In this document: piece by piece, positions 1 through 8,356 of the stretch
Position numbering within the stretch: position 1 is the first letter of the stretch
Layout of the letters: each line of letters opens with the position of its first letter
Assembly (NCBI GenBank): GCA_035638255.1
Contig: DASRAJ010000057.1
Location: forward strand, 15,077 to 79,076
DNA from: DASRAJ01 sp035638255
GTDB taxonomy: Bacteria; Bacteroidota; Bacteroidia; Chitinophagales; UBA10324
DNA length: 64,000 nt
Direction of reading: 5' to 3'
The notes under the pieces: generated by a model
Databases searched by the model: none
Told to the model about the DNA's origin: nothing
What the model saw: the letters and a program-made list of their open reading frames with translations, nothing else
Program-made: the position numbers and the translations under genes

Positions 1-698
1 TATTTCAGAATATCAACGGTATAGTATTGTTTTCCGTTGAAGTTCTCAACCGTTTGTCTTCTTTTCGGATCGAGCTCTATCTCCTTGCTCCAGAAACCGT
101 CAAGTGCCGGTGCTTTGGTGAGACTATAGCCGTTGAGGTTTCGCCGGAAATAAAGCTTATAAGTAGCAGAAAGCATTTCCCCCTTATAAACTGAATTTCT
201 GCTCAGGTTAACTTTAACGAACACATCATCCTTGAGTTGTTTGGCTAAGTCCGCCGTTGAAGTTTCCTGCTCCTCACTCTGATTTTGCCGTGCCTGCGGA
301 TTGGAAGAAGGTGCAGTAACCTGAATAGTTAATTCGTTGGATTCAATGACAGAACCGTTTACTTCGATAGTTGCTTTTCCTATTTTAAAAGTACCCTGTT
401 GCTTAGGTCTTAAAGTATAGGTGTAAGTCATGGACTGGGAAACAGCACCATTCATAATCTGCATGCTGGAAGAAGTACTGGGACCAGCAAGCAGCGTGAA
501 ATCGTTGAGAGACGGCAACTTCAGGTTGCTCCCACCTGCGTTCTCCAAAGAATAACTCAAATTAAAATTCTGGTTTTCCGCAACTGATTTAGGTGCAGAA
601 GCCGTAAAGTGTATTTGTGCACCGGCGAAATTGCTGTGCCCAATAAACAGCACAATTACAACGACAGAAATCTTAGAGCTTTTCATTTTCAAATTCAT
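1..698 (-). CDS. batD: BatD-like protein, N-terminal part (gene cut by window edge)
   Basis: The minus-strand reading frame opens at 698 and stays open to base 1, so about 232 N-terminal residues are visible and the 3' end lies outside the window. A start at 698 or at 686 is possible; both precede a hydrophobic signal segment ending near FAGAQ. The visible part is a beta-rich periplasmic region with phrases typical of BatD, such as SVAENQNFNLSYSLENAGG and APALDGFWSKEIELDPK. BatD proteins are membrane-anchored periplasmic proteins of the Bat (aerotolerance) operon; their biochemical role is not settled. The gene follows batC by about 76 bases on the same strand, the usual order. The identification rests on sequence phrases plus position. 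Confidence 0.85.
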   Translation of the reverse strand, partial: MNLKMKSSKISVVVIVLFIGHSNFAGAQIHFTASAPKSVAENQNFNLSYSLENAGGSNLKLPSLNDFTLLAGPSTSSSMQIMNGAVSQSMTYTYTLRPKQQGTFKIGKATIEVNGSVIESNELTIQVTAPSSNPQARQNQSEEQETSTADLAKQLKDDVFVKVNLSRNSVYKGEMLSATYKLYFRRNLNGYSLTKAPALDGFWSKEIELDPKRRQTVENFNGKQYYTVDILK

Positions 699-714
699 TA
701 TTGAACTTGTTTAT

Positions 715-780
715 CTATTGACCATTTACAATTGAGCAAGGACTTATGACTAATGACTGTTGACCATTGACTATTTACCA
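715..780. repeat. Degenerate heptamer repeat between batC and batD
   Basis: The batC-batD gap consists largely of short degenerate units of the form TTGACCA, TGACTAA, TGACTGT, TTGACCATTGAC. The tract runs into the stop codon of batC. A similar tract lies at 49764-49824, also running over the stop codon of a minus-strand gene. No function can be assigned. Confidence 0.6.
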
Positions 781-1593
781 GTCTTTCTTAATCTTAACTC
801 TCACCGCCTTCATTTTTTTCTGTTGCACCTTCTGAGTAGTTTTCTGTTCCTCATTTTCTAACGCTGCAAGCAATTTATCTGATTCCTCCTTTGACAACTT
901 CGACTTCTGACCTTGTTGCTGTTTATCTTTCTGCTCCTGGTTATTAGCCTGTTGCTGCTGGTCCTGTTTCTGATCCTGCTTCTGATCCTTATTCTGATCT
1001 TTCTGATCTTTCTGATCTTTCTGATCCTGCTTATCCTGGTTTTGTTGTTGTTTATCCTTTTGGTCTTTTTGCTTTTGATCTTTTTGATCCTGATTTTTAT
1101 TGTCTTGCCCCCCTCCTCCTTTGTTTTTCTGCAACATTGCATTGGCATAAGCGAGATTATATTTAGTGTCTGCATCATTAGGGTTAATCTTCAACGCGCT
1201 TTTATATGCTTTCACCGCTTCCTCCCATTTCTTCTGTTCTAAATACGTATTGCCAAGATTGTGATATGCTTTGGCTTTTACCGCAGGATCAGGATTGGTT
1301 TGTGCTGAAAGCTGGAATTGCTTCACAGCATCATCATACCGCTTTTGCTGATATACAGCATCTCCTAAATTGAAAGTTGCTTCAGGCATGTTGTTCTTAA
1401 TATCGAGTGCCTTTTTATAATTTGCTTCAGCCTCTGAAAAATTCTCGGTCTTGTATTCTTTATTTCCACTGCGGGTTTCTGTTTTTTCCGGTTGAGTGGA
1501 AAAAGGAATTTGTGCGTGGGAAAATTGAATACCGGTGAATAGAATTACAAATACTGCCAGTAAGAATACAACAGAAGTGTTGGCTTTCTTCAT
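775..1593 (-). CDS. batC: BatC-like TPR protein
   Basis: This 272-residue protein starts with a signal/anchor segment (MKKANTSVVFLLAVFVILF) ending near FSHAQ. About three TPR units follow at residues 30-135 (for example EAEANYKKALDIKNNMPEATFN and WEEAVKAYKSALKINPNDADT). The rest is a very low-complexity tail of K, D and Q (about residues 145-215), then a short charged C-terminus. The start at 1593 was chosen over an in-frame start at 1797 because an AGGAG sits 10 bases upstream and a signal peptide begins there; the upstream extension reads through a hairpin repeat. BatC proteins are TPR proteins of the Bat complex, thought to support protein interactions in the periplasm. The gene lies between batB and batD. 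Confidence 0.85.
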   Translation of the reverse strand: MKKANTSVVFLLAVFVILFTGIQFSHAQIPFSTQPEKTETRSGNKEYKTENFSEAEANYKKALDIKNNMPEATFNLGDAVYQQKRYDDAVKQFQLSAQTNPDPAVKAKAYHNLGNTYLEQKKWEEAVKAYKSALKINPNDADTKYNLAYANAMLQKNKGGGGQDNKNQDQKDQKQKDQKDKQQQNQDKQDQKDQKDQKDQNKDQKQDQKQDQQQQANNQEQKDKQQQGQKSKLSKEESDKLLAALENEEQKTTQKVQQKKMKAVRVKIKKDW

Positions 1594-1603
1594 CAAATTA
1601 AAA

Positions 1604-1608
1604 CTCCT
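1604..1608 (-). promoter_or_regulatory. Shine-Dalgarno site deciding the batC start
   Basis: On the minus strand AGGAG stands 10 bases before the ATG at 1593. Strong Shine-Dalgarno sites are uncommon in Bacteroidota, so this supports the internal start over the longer reading frame from 1797. Confidence 0.6.
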
Positions 1609-1652
1609 AAGTGGATGTTGTTGGTATTTTATTGGAAGCATCTCCGGGGCGG

Positions 1653-1779
1653 TCATTCCAACGAAGGAGGAATCTGTGTGATTAATTACCGCGACAGATT
1701 CCTGCGTCGGAATGATACCAAGTGTGTGAGTGACACAAAAGGTGTGAGTGATACAAAGTGTATTAGGGAAACAACGTGT
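1653..1779. repeat. REP/MITE-like hairpin plus short direct repeats inside the bat operon
   Basis: The left arm at 1653-1677 (TCATTCCAACGAAGGAGGAATCTGT) pairs with the right arm at 1694-1715 (ACAGATTCCTGCGTCGGAATGA), with a 16-base loop and a three-base gap in one arm. It is followed by short direct repeats of GTGTGAGTGAYACAAA up to about 1779. The element fills the gap between batB and batC and would form a strong hairpin in the mRNA. It looks like an interspersed palindromic repeat that inserted into the operon. Confidence 0.65.
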
Positions 1780-1800
1780 GCTTAGGAATGTTTTCATTTT

Positions 1801-2802
1801 CTAAAATTTTAATGACAGTTTACTTTTTCTTTCGCTTAACCACCATTCTATCAATAGCAGCAATGCAGCGATCGTCAGGCACCATTGAAAATGGTCGTCG
1901 AAATCAGTGAATACCATTTCCTCAAACTGCTTTGTACTGATCCCTTTCAGGTCTTTTAGCAACGCATCCACTTCTTCATTACCGCTTCCCAAAAGAAAGA
2001 ATTTTCCGTTGCCTTTTGTTGCAATGTCTCTCAACATTTGCTCATCCAGTTTCGAAAGAACAATATTTCCGCTTTCGTCTCTCTTGAAATCGTTACCCAT
2101 TGGTATGGGTGAACCATTCGGTGAACCAATTCCGATGGTGAAAATTTTTATCCCCTGCTTCACCGCTTCCTGAATTTTTTCTTCAACGCCGCCTTCATTA
2201 TCTTCTCCGTCGGTGATAATGATCAGCGCCTTATGAGTGGTCTCTCCTTTTACAAACCCCTGCATTGCAAGATCTATAGCTGCGCCAATATTGGTTCCCT
2301 GTGTCGGAATCATGGAAGGATTTATGGTTCTCAAATACATTCTCGCGGCACTGTAATCTACTGTTAAGGGCATTTGCATATAAGCATTGCCTGCAAACAC
2401 CACCATTCCAAGGCGATCATTATTAAGCTTGTCAATAAAGTTAGAAATAAAATTCTTTGCACGATCAAGGCGACTGGGCTTTACATCTTCGGTCATCATC
2501 GAGTTTGAAATATCCAGTGCAATCATCACATCAATTCCCTGGCGTTTTATCTTCTCCTGTTTCGTCCCTATCTGTGGATTTGCAAAGCCGAGGATCACAA
2601 AAACATACGCGAATAAGAGTAAAATAAATTTTATAAAAGGCCTGCGATTGGAAAAGTCAGGTATCAACTGTAGCACCAACGTTCTGTTTCCAAACCTGCC
2701 AATGGCCCTCCTGCGCCAGATAAAAAAGAAAATAAACAATGCTGCTGCCGGGATTGCCCCCAGCAAAAGCCATAAATATTCTATGTGTTCAAATCGAAAC
2801 AT
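1801..2802 (-). CDS. batB: BatB, VWA-domain membrane protein
   Basis: The 333-residue protein has one or two N-terminal membrane segments (residues 8-30 and about 58-76), a von Willebrand factor A domain (about 90-280) and a C-terminal membrane segment (about 305-325). The metal-ion-dependent adhesion site is complete: DISNS near residue 96, a threonine in GTNIG, and the aspartate in ITDGEDNEGG. VWA proteins of this family bind protein partners through a divalent metal and are thought to form a membrane complex with BatA. The start overlaps the batA stop by one base, indicating translational coupling. Confidence 0.92.
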   Translation of the reverse strand: MFRFEHIEYLWLLLGAIPAAALFIFFFIWRRRAIGRFGNRTLVLQLIPDFSNRRPFIKFILLLFAYVFVILGFANPQIGTKQEKIKRQGIDVMIALDISNSMMTEDVKPSRLDRAKNFISNFIDKLNNDRLGMVVFAGNAYMQMPLTVDYSAARMYLRTINPSMIPTQGTNIGAAIDLAMQGFVKGETTHKALIIITDGEDNEGGVEEKIQEAVKQGIKIFTIGIGSPNGSPIPMGNDFKRDESGNIVLSKLDEQMLRDIATKGNGKFFLLGSGNEEVDALLKDLKGISTKQFEEMVFTDFDDHFQWCLTIAALLLLIEWWLSERKSKLSLKF

Positions 2803-3815
2803 CAGGGAACACTTTTTAGAAAGAGATACCGAAATAAAATTTCAACAAGTAAAAGCAATGCCGCTAAGAAAGCAAAGACATAAAACTTTTCAGTCTTCCT
2901 TTCAAAGGCGCTCATTTCTATTTTTGTTTTTTCCAGCTTGTCAATTTGTGCATATATTTCGCTCAGCCGCTTGTTATCTGTTGCACGGAAATACTGCCCT
3001 CCTGTTTTCTTCGCAATGTCTTTAAGAAGCCCTTCGTCTATTTGCACCTCCACATAATCATATACCCAGTCACCATTAGGCGCTATTCCGACAGGTGTCA
3101 TAGCGCTTCCATTAGTGCCAATACCAATAGTATAAACACGAACATTATATTGCATCGCTATATCACAAGCGGTCAAAGGGTCAATCAACCCCTGGTTATT
3201 TACTCCGTCAGTCATCAAAATTACCACCTTGCTTTTTGCCTGGCTTTCCTTTAAGCGTTGAACTGCCGTTGCCAGGCCCATCCCGATAGCAGTTCCGCCC
3301 TCAAGCAACCCATATTTAATTTGTGCTAATTGATTCTTAACAATTGCATGGTCAATAGTCACGGGGCATTGCGTGAAGCTTTCACCGGAAAAAATAACAA
3401 GGCCAATTCTATCATTTGGCCGGGCGTCCACAAAATTTATCGCTTCTTTCTTAGCTGCTTCTATACGGTTCGGTGAAAAATCTTTTGCAAGCATGGATTC
3501 AGAAACGTCAACAGCGAGTACAATATCTATACCTTCAGTAGTCATCTTGGTTTCATCGAAAGAAGTTTGCGGGCGCGCAATGGCAACCAGCAGTGAAACA
3601 ATTGCCAGAACACGAAAAACGGGCAGTATTTTCTTTAAAGTTGCTCTAAATGGATTTCTAAAGCCTGCAAAAGAATTAGTGGAAGAAAGTTTAAGTTCAG
3701 CGTAATTCCTTTTAGCAAGAAAATACCACCACAATCCTGCAATCACAACAACTGCGGGTATGAGCCAAAGCACCCATTTATCAGCGAAGGCAATATGTGA
3801 AAGATTACTAAACAT
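2802..3815 (-). CDS. batA: BatA, VWA-domain membrane protein
   Basis: The 337-residue protein resembles BatB in layout: membrane segments at about 13-32 and 62-80, a VWA domain at about 90-290, and a C-terminal membrane segment near 310-330. The MIDAS residues are present: DVSES, the threonine in GGTAIG, and TDGVNN. The family partners with BatB, and MoxR-type ATPases are thought to act on such VWA proteins as chaperones or remodelers. The gene overlaps the upstream membrane-protein gene by 8 bases and batB by one base, so the four middle genes of the operon are tightly packed. Confidence 0.92.
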   Translation of the reverse strand: MFSNLSHIAFADKWVLWLIPAVVVIAGLWWYFLAKRNYAELKLSSTNSFAGFRNPFRATLKKILPVFRVLAIVSLLVAIARPQTSFDETKMTTEGIDIVLAVDVSESMLAKDFSPNRIEAAKKEAINFVDARPNDRIGLVIFSGESFTQCPVTIDHAIVKNQLAQIKYGLLEGGTAIGMGLATAVQRLKESQAKSKVVILMTDGVNNQGLIDPLTACDIAMQYNVRVYTIGIGTNGSAMTPVGIAPNGDWVYDYVEVQIDEGLLKDIAKKTGGQYFRATDNKRLSEIYAQIDKLEKTKIEMSAFERKTEKFYVFAFLAALLLLVEILFRYLFLKSVP

Positions 3816-4869
3816 ACGTTTTCGCCCCTATTACTACTTCCTTTTGTTCTGTCAAGTCAATAAATTTATAGGCGCTCTCCATTACTTTAACATTGACATC
3901 CGGCGCAGGCACCATCTTCGCAAACTTCACGAGGTCGGCATTTTTTAGTATCGTCAGCAAAAGGTTCTTTGCCTCATCCGAAACAACATGCGAGTCAATA
4001 TTCTCCTCTATTTCTTCAGTGGTTGATTCCAGTGCAAACCAGTTGTAACGGTATTCCAGATACAAACGAAGAATGGTAGTAAGGCGGCTGTAGTATAATT
4101 TTATTTCGTCCTTTTGCCATACCTTATCTTCTTCCAGCTTTCTCAATTCCTTTCTTGCCCATATATGAGGAGGGTCTTTTGGCTTTGGCCTTTCTACCAC
4201 TACTGCTTTCCTTCGGGCTCGCCTGCGCCAAATGAAATAAACTCCTGCACTAATTATTGCGAGAACAATCACTCCTCCTGCAATGTATGCGAGAAACTCT
4301 TTTAACGTATAAGGCACATCAACCGGTGCTTTAATTATTTTAATAGGCTTGGAAGTATCAACAGCAACAGTAGCAACAGTAACCAAAACAGAATCTGAGA
4401 TAATGCTATCAATCAAACCGCTTTTATCTTTGTAAAATATTTTTTGCGGACCCGCATGATATTTACCTGAATCATAGGCGGAAACTGTATACGTCTGTGA
4501 GAGGGTCTTGAAGTTGCCACTAACTGCTGTGTCAATCTTTGAAGCTTTCACTAATTCCAGGTTGCCAACTGTATCAAGTACTAATGGCATCTTTACAGAG
4601 AACTCATTAGGACATTTTACAGTAAGCTTTAGATTCAGGAAGTCTCCTATAAGAATATGATTTGAATCTGCTTTCAGAGTGGCGGTGATCCCTTGAGCAG
4701 CAACTTTAGCTGAAAGACAAAAGACGTAAGATATAAGACAAAAAAAGATGACAAATGAGGACTTGAATTTTCTATCCCAACAAAAATTCCTCCGGGTTCT
4801 TAGAGGACAGGTGGAATTCGACTTCATCCCAATTTCAATTTTCAATTTTCTATTTTCCATTCTCTTCAT
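3808..4869 (-). CDS. Bat-operon membrane protein with DUF4381-like cytoplasmic tail
   Basis: The 353-residue protein has a leader ending near KVAAQG, a periplasmic beta-rich region (about 60-185; IGDFLNLKLTVKCPNE is BatD-like), one membrane helix (about 192-213), a basic stop-transfer (WRRRARRK) and a cytoplasmic tail. The tail contains HIWARKELRKLEE and YYSRLTTILRLYLEYRY, resembling the helical part of DUF4381 proteins. The position between DUF58 and batA is standard for Bacteroidota. The start at 4869 gives an ATGA overlap with the DUF58 gene; an internal Met at residue 15 is an alternative. The first 45 codons are made of short AT-rich and AAGACATA-like repeats, so the N-terminus may be recently formed. 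Confidence 0.8.
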   Translation of the reverse strand: MKRMENRKLKIEIGMKSNSTCPLRTRRNFCWDRKFKSSFVIFFCLISYVFCLSAKVAAQGITATLKADSNHILIGDFLNLKLTVKCPNEFSVKMPLVLDTVGNLELVKASKIDTAVSGNFKTLSQTYTVSAYDSGKYHAGPQKIFYKDKSGLIDSIISDSVLVTVATVAVDTSKPIKIIKAPVDVPYTLKEFLAYIAGGVIVLAIISAGVYFIWRRRARRKAVVVERPKPKDPPHIWARKELRKLEEDKVWQKDEIKLYYSRLTTILRLYLEYRYNWFALESTTEEIEENIDSHVVSDEAKNLLLTILKNADLVKFAKMVPAPDVNVKVMESAYKFIDLTEQKEVVIGAKTYV

Positions 4870-5783
4870 CTTCTCATCTCCCGTTGCTTAAACATATTCA
4901 TCAATGCCACTACATAGCTATCTTCTGTCTTAATGGATTCTAATTGTGCCCCGCTTTTGCCAAATAAATTTTTTATTGCGCGAAGGTTCTCACTAAAATC
5001 CTTTGCATATTTTTCCCTTAGCGCTTTTTTTGAAGAATCAATCCAGAGTTCTTTTTGGGTTTCTGAGTCAATGACTCTCATTAATCCAATATTCGGCAAA
5101 TTTGCTTCGCGTTCATCATAGATGTGCAATCCAATCAAGTCATGCTTTTTGCCAACAATACTCAATGAACTTTTCAAATCCTTCAACCTATTAACTGAAG
5201 GATCCGGATTTATAAAATCAGAAATCAAAAAAGCGATACACTTTTTTTTCACTACATTATTCATGTATTTGAGGGCTTCGGCAATGTTGGTACCCGGCTT
5301 CTTCGGGTGGAAATCATATATCTCTGAAATAATCCTAAGGATGTGTGTTTTTCCTTTTTTAGGCGGAATAAATTTCTCCACCTCACTGCTGAAAAAAATA
5401 ACTCCCACCTTATCATTGTTGGTGATAGCAGAGAAGGCAAGCAGGCCGCTTATCTCGGCAATGATATGATTCTTAAATTCAGTTTGTGTACCGAAGAAAG
5501 AAGATTGGCTCACATCTATCAGCAACATCATGGTGAGTTCACGCTCTTCTTCAAAAACCTTGACAAAGGGTTTGTTGCTCCGGGCGGTTACATTCCAGTC
5601 AATACTCCTCAGGTCATCGCCGAACTGATACTCCCGAACTTCACTAAAAGAAATACCTCTTCCTTTAAATGCAGAATGATAACTACCCGAAAAAATCTGG
5701 TTCGATAGTTTCCGGGTTTTGATTTCTATACGTCGCAGCTTTTTGCGCTTCTCTTCTTTAGTATTTGAAATATTTTTTTTCAC
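4866..5783 (-). CDS. DUF58 domain protein of the moxR-bat operon
   Basis: The 305-residue, apparently soluble protein has a degenerate VWA-like fold. The DUF58 core motif is seen as GISFSEVREYQFGDDLRSID followed by W at residues 44-64. The VWA-like positions are DVSQSS (about 109), GTNIAEAL (about 163) and SDF (about 188). DUF58 proteins are nearly always encoded beside moxR and act together with MoxR ATPases and VWA proteins. The gene starts 36 bases after the small lipoprotein gene and overlaps the next gene by 4 bases. Confidence 0.92.
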   Translation of the reverse strand: MKKNISNTKEEKRKKLRRIEIKTRKLSNQIFSGSYHSAFKGRGISFSEVREYQFGDDLRSIDWNVTARSNKPFVKVFEEERELTMMLLIDVSQSSFFGTQTEFKNHIIAEISGLLAFSAITNNDKVGVIFFSSEVEKFIPPKKGKTHILRIISEIYDFHPKKPGTNIAEALKYMNNVVKKKCIAFLISDFINPDPSVNRLKDLKSSLSIVGKKHDLIGLHIYDEREANLPNIGLMRVIDSETQKELWIDSSKKALREKYAKDFSENLRAIKNLFGKSGAQLESIKTEDSYVVALMNMFKQREMRR

Positions 5784-5819
5784 ACCGTTGGCAAATGATC
5801 AGTTAAAATTCAGGTTGCT

Positions 5820-6176
5820 TTACTTTTCCCATTCGTCAATTCTAAAATCACTTACAGTTGAATCTCTACCGAGTTGAATCGAAAGAATAATTGTGTGAAC
5901 AGGATCAATATCGCGTCCGTAATCTGTCAGTACCGGATAGCAAACTTTGTCACTGTCAGCACTCAGGTTTTTTTGTGGTTCTCCAATCAAATCAATCATC
6001 TGTTTGTATGAAAGTCCTTTGAGTTTATAATTTGTTACCAGGTCCTTGAGCATTGCTTTTCTATAAGGAAATTCTTGGAGGTCTCCTTCGTTCATCCATT
6101 TCGTTTTGTCAAACTTGATATCATTACTGCAAGCAACAAGTAAAATCAGAAGAAGGTATGTGAATGTTTTTTTCAC
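5820..6176 (-). CDS. Small predicted lipoprotein with BamE/SmpA-like motif
   Basis: The 118-residue protein has a short hydrophobic signal and a lipobox (LLVAC), so the mature protein should start at a lipidated cysteine at residue 16. The phrase KGLSYKQMIDLIGEPQKN resembles the SmpA/OmlA (BamE-like) fold, in which a short helix precedes a conserved G-x-P. It sits between moxR and the DUF58 gene with gaps of 30 and 36 bases, so it is probably cotranscribed. This gene is not a usual member of the moxR-bat operon. The family assignment is tentative; the lipoprotein call is firm. Confidence 0.75.
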   Translation of the reverse strand: MKKTFTYLLLILLVACSNDIKFDKTKWMNEGDLQEFPYRKAMLKDLVTNYKLKGLSYKQMIDLIGEPQKNLSADSDKVCYPVLTDYGRDIDPVHTIILSIQLGRDSTVSDFRIDEWEK

Positions 6177-6206
6177 ATGAATATTTGAAAATTATAGCAA
6201 GAGCGA

Positions 6207-7226
6207 TTACGGGACTTCTACTGCATTCAAAATCTCACTAATCACTTCTTCCGGTGTAACGTTCTCTGCCTCCGCCTCATAAGTCAATCCGATTCTGTGT
6301 CGCATTACATCATAACATATAGCCCGCACATCTTCAGGAATCACATACCCCCGGCGCTTAATAAAAGCATACGCTTTAGCTGCAACGGCAAGGTTAATGC
6401 TCGCCCTCGGGGAACCTCCATAACTTATAAGTGGCTTAAGTTTATCAAGCTTGTATTCCTCGGGTTTACGAGTTGCAAAAACGATATGAAGGATATAGCG
6501 CTCAATTTTCTCATCCATATAAATCTGTCTCACTGTTTTTCTCGCATTCAGAATGTCTTCTTTGTTCACCACCGGGTTGATGATCTTATCTTCCATCTGC
6601 ATATTCTGGCGAATGATCAGTTGTTCCTCATCTATTTTCGGATAGTTAATCACTGCCTTGAGCATAAAACGATCTACCTGCGCTTCAGGAAGAGGGTATG
6701 TTCCCTCTTGCTCAATGGGATTTTGAGTGGCTAACACTACAAAAGGCTCATCGAGTAAAAAAGTTTTGTCACCGATGGTCACCTGCCTTTCCTGCATGGC
6801 CTCCAGCAACGCCGATTGAACTTTGGCAGGAGCGCGGTTGATTTCATCCGCTAACACGAAGTTGGCAAACACAGGTCCTTTCTTAACAGCAAATTCGCTC
6901 TCCTTCTGACTGTAGATCATCGTTCCGATCAGATCGGCCGGAAGCAGATCAGGAGTGAATTGTATCCTTGCAAACTTCGCATGAATAGCGGCTGCAAGGG
7001 ACTTGATGGCTAGGGTCTTTGCCAGTCCGGGAACACCTTCCAAGAGAATGTGTCCGTTAGAAAGCATGGCAAGCATCAATCGCTCAAGCATGTATTTCTG
7101 TCCGACGATAGTTTTGCCAAGTTCAATATTTAATAATTCAACAAAGGCGCTTTCCCGGTTAATTCGCTCATTAAGTGAGGCGATGTCAGCGGTGGTATTG
7201 GTGGTAGTTTGTGCTATTACGTCCAT
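6207..7226 (-). CDS. moxR: MoxR family AAA+ ATPase
   Basis: The 339-residue protein carries the MoxR Walker A GVPGLAKT (residues 64-71), Walker B FVLADEIN (124-130) followed by RAPAKVQSALLEAMQE, sensor-1 ATQNP and QVDRFMLK. The C-terminal part has the lid-domain phrase GGSPRASINLAVAAKAYAF. MoxR ATPases act in the cytoplasm as chaperone-like remodelers that work with VWA proteins, which here are encoded downstream. It is the first gene of the operon; a Bacteroidota-type promoter lies just upstream. All catalytic motifs look intact. Confidence 0.95.
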   Translation of the reverse strand: MDVIAQTTTNTTADIASLNERINRESAFVELLNIELGKTIVGQKYMLERLMLAMLSNGHILLEGVPGLAKTLAIKSLAAAIHAKFARIQFTPDLLPADLIGTMIYSQKESEFAVKKGPVFANFVLADEINRAPAKVQSALLEAMQERQVTIGDKTFLLDEPFVVLATQNPIEQEGTYPLPEAQVDRFMLKAVINYPKIDEEQLIIRQNMQMEDKIINPVVNKEDILNARKTVRQIYMDEKIERYILHIVFATRKPEEYKLDKLKPLISYGGSPRASINLAVAAKAYAFIKRRGYVIPEDVRAICYDVMRHRIGLTYEAEAENVTPEEVISEILNAVEVP

Positions 7227-7245
7227 AGGTTTTTTGTAAGAGGCA

Positions 7246-7276
7246 CAAAATTAATCGCCCGGGTTCTCTTTTAAAA
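7246..7276 (-). promoter_or_regulatory. Predicted promoter of the moxR-bat operon
   Basis: On the minus strand TAATTTTG (7253-7246) fits the Bacteroidota -7 element TAnnTTTG exactly. Nineteen bases upstream stands TTTT (7276-7273), one mismatch from the -33 element TTTG. The predicted transcript would start roughly 13 bases before the moxR ATG. Confidence 0.55.
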
Positions 7277-7290
7277 ACTTTAGGATTTTT

Positions 7291-7563
7291 TTAAGAGTTA
7301 CGGTTGCGATTGGGCTTTAGATAGTTCCAATTTTTGAAATTCGCATGGGGAATTCGGGAAGTGTCCTCCGATTTTTCTTGTTTGTTGATTTCTTTTCTCT
7401 CTGTTGATTTATCCGAGGGCTTTTGCCTGGCAGACCAATGTATGATATTAAGGTGCGGTCCCCGTTGATGTTGGTCTGTTTCAACTTGAGTTATATAAAT
7501 ACCTACAATTCCGACAAAATAAAAGAAGCCCCCGTGCGTCTCTCCTTGCACCAGCACCATCAA
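7291..7563 (-). CDS. Doubtful small ORF with one hydrophobic segment
   Basis: This 90-codon frame fills the gap between moxR and the SnoaL-like gene. It has one short hydrophobic segment (GGFFYFVGIVGIYI) and then a charged, unremarkable tail. The hydrophobic phrase recalls small bacterial one-helix membrane proteins, but the rest does not fit. No ribosome site or promoter is evident. It may be a decayed small membrane-protein gene or chance. Nothing else was seen in the 7277-7664 gap. Confidence 0.2.
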   Translation of the reverse strand: MMVLVQGETHGGFFYFVGIVGIYITQVETDQHQRGPHLNIIHWSARQKPSDKSTERKEINKQEKSEDTSRIPHANFKNWNYLKPNRNRNS

Positions 7564-7664
7564 ATAAAATTTGAGGTGACATCTGCAGCAAGCATAAGAA
7601 GGGCAAACCCGCGAAGTTGGATTTGATAAAATGGAAACATTCTTAACAACTAAAAATAAATTTT

Positions 7665-8099
7665 ATGCAAAAACAGGAACGCAACAAACGAACCATGGAA
7701 GCTTTGTTTAACGAGGCATTGAATGGTGGTGACTTATCGGCTGCCGACAAATACTTAACTCCAGAACGGCCCGATCATGACCCGGCGTTTCCACCGGAAA
7801 TGCTGCAGGGAAGGGAGGGATTTAAGCTTGCCATTGGCTGGATACGCTCTATGTTTCCGGACATAAAATTCACACCGGAGTTTATGGTAGCCGAAGGTGA
7901 CTATGTGGTCACCTATGGACAGATGGAAGGCACCAATCATGGCGAAATCATGGGCACACCGGCCACAGGCAAAAAAATCAAACTGGCTAACATTGACATC
8001 TGCCGTTTTACTGAAGACGGCCTGATCGCCGAACACTGGGGCACCTTTAACATGATGGAGATGATGAAACAATTGGGAATGATGTCGCAACATGGATAG
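7665..8099 (+). CDS. SnoaL-like ester cyclase family protein
   Basis: The 144-residue protein is a single alpha+beta-barrel domain of the SnoaL/NTF2-like type. Supporting phrases are NEALNGGDLSAADKYLTPE in the N-terminal helix, the sheet region GDYVVTYGQMEGTNHGEIMG, the family-typical PATGKKIKLANIDICRFTEDG, and LIAEHWGTFNMMEMMKQLG at the C-terminus. Members act as cyclases or isomerases on small molecules, or have no known substrate; which applies here cannot be told. It is cytoplasmic with no signal peptide and appears monocistronic. The 257 bases downstream hold nothing recognisable. Confidence 0.85.
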   Translation: MQKQERNKRTMEALFNEALNGGDLSAADKYLTPERPDHDPAFPPEMLQGREGFKLAIGWIRSMFPDIKFTPEFMVAEGDYVVTYGQMEGTNHGEIMGTPATGKKIKLANIDICRFTEDGLIAEHWGTFNMMEMMKQLGMMSQHG

Positions 8100-8356
8100 C
8101 CTTTTCAGGAATACCAGGCAAAACTATATTGACAATGGCTTAAACCCTTCAGGCTTCTTCATTGATATAATTTAACAATCGTGTTGAGTAAGCCATGAAT
8201 ACAACTGCATTAAGGATACCTTTCTTCTCTTTCATTTGCTTATTCTACGGGGGAGCAATTTAAGGTTTATCCTCCATTCACTAATGGCACATCTCAAAGG
8301 TGGGATCAAAGAAGTGGCTTTTTATATTCTTCATGTTAAAGCAGGTCCTTTTTTGG

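Noticed and set aside
913..1242. Leucine/isoleucine-rich open frame on the plus strand
   Set aside because: It is the antisense of the K/D/Q-rich tail of BatC; the pattern reflects the codon repeat, not a membrane protein.
1594..1797. N-terminal extension of BatC from 1797
   Set aside because: The extension reads through a hairpin repeat and lacks a ribosome site. The AGGAG and the signal peptide support the start at 1593.
2387..3025. 212-codon plus-strand frame opposite batB and batA
   Set aside because: Both strands cannot be coding here; the minus strand has complete VWA motifs.
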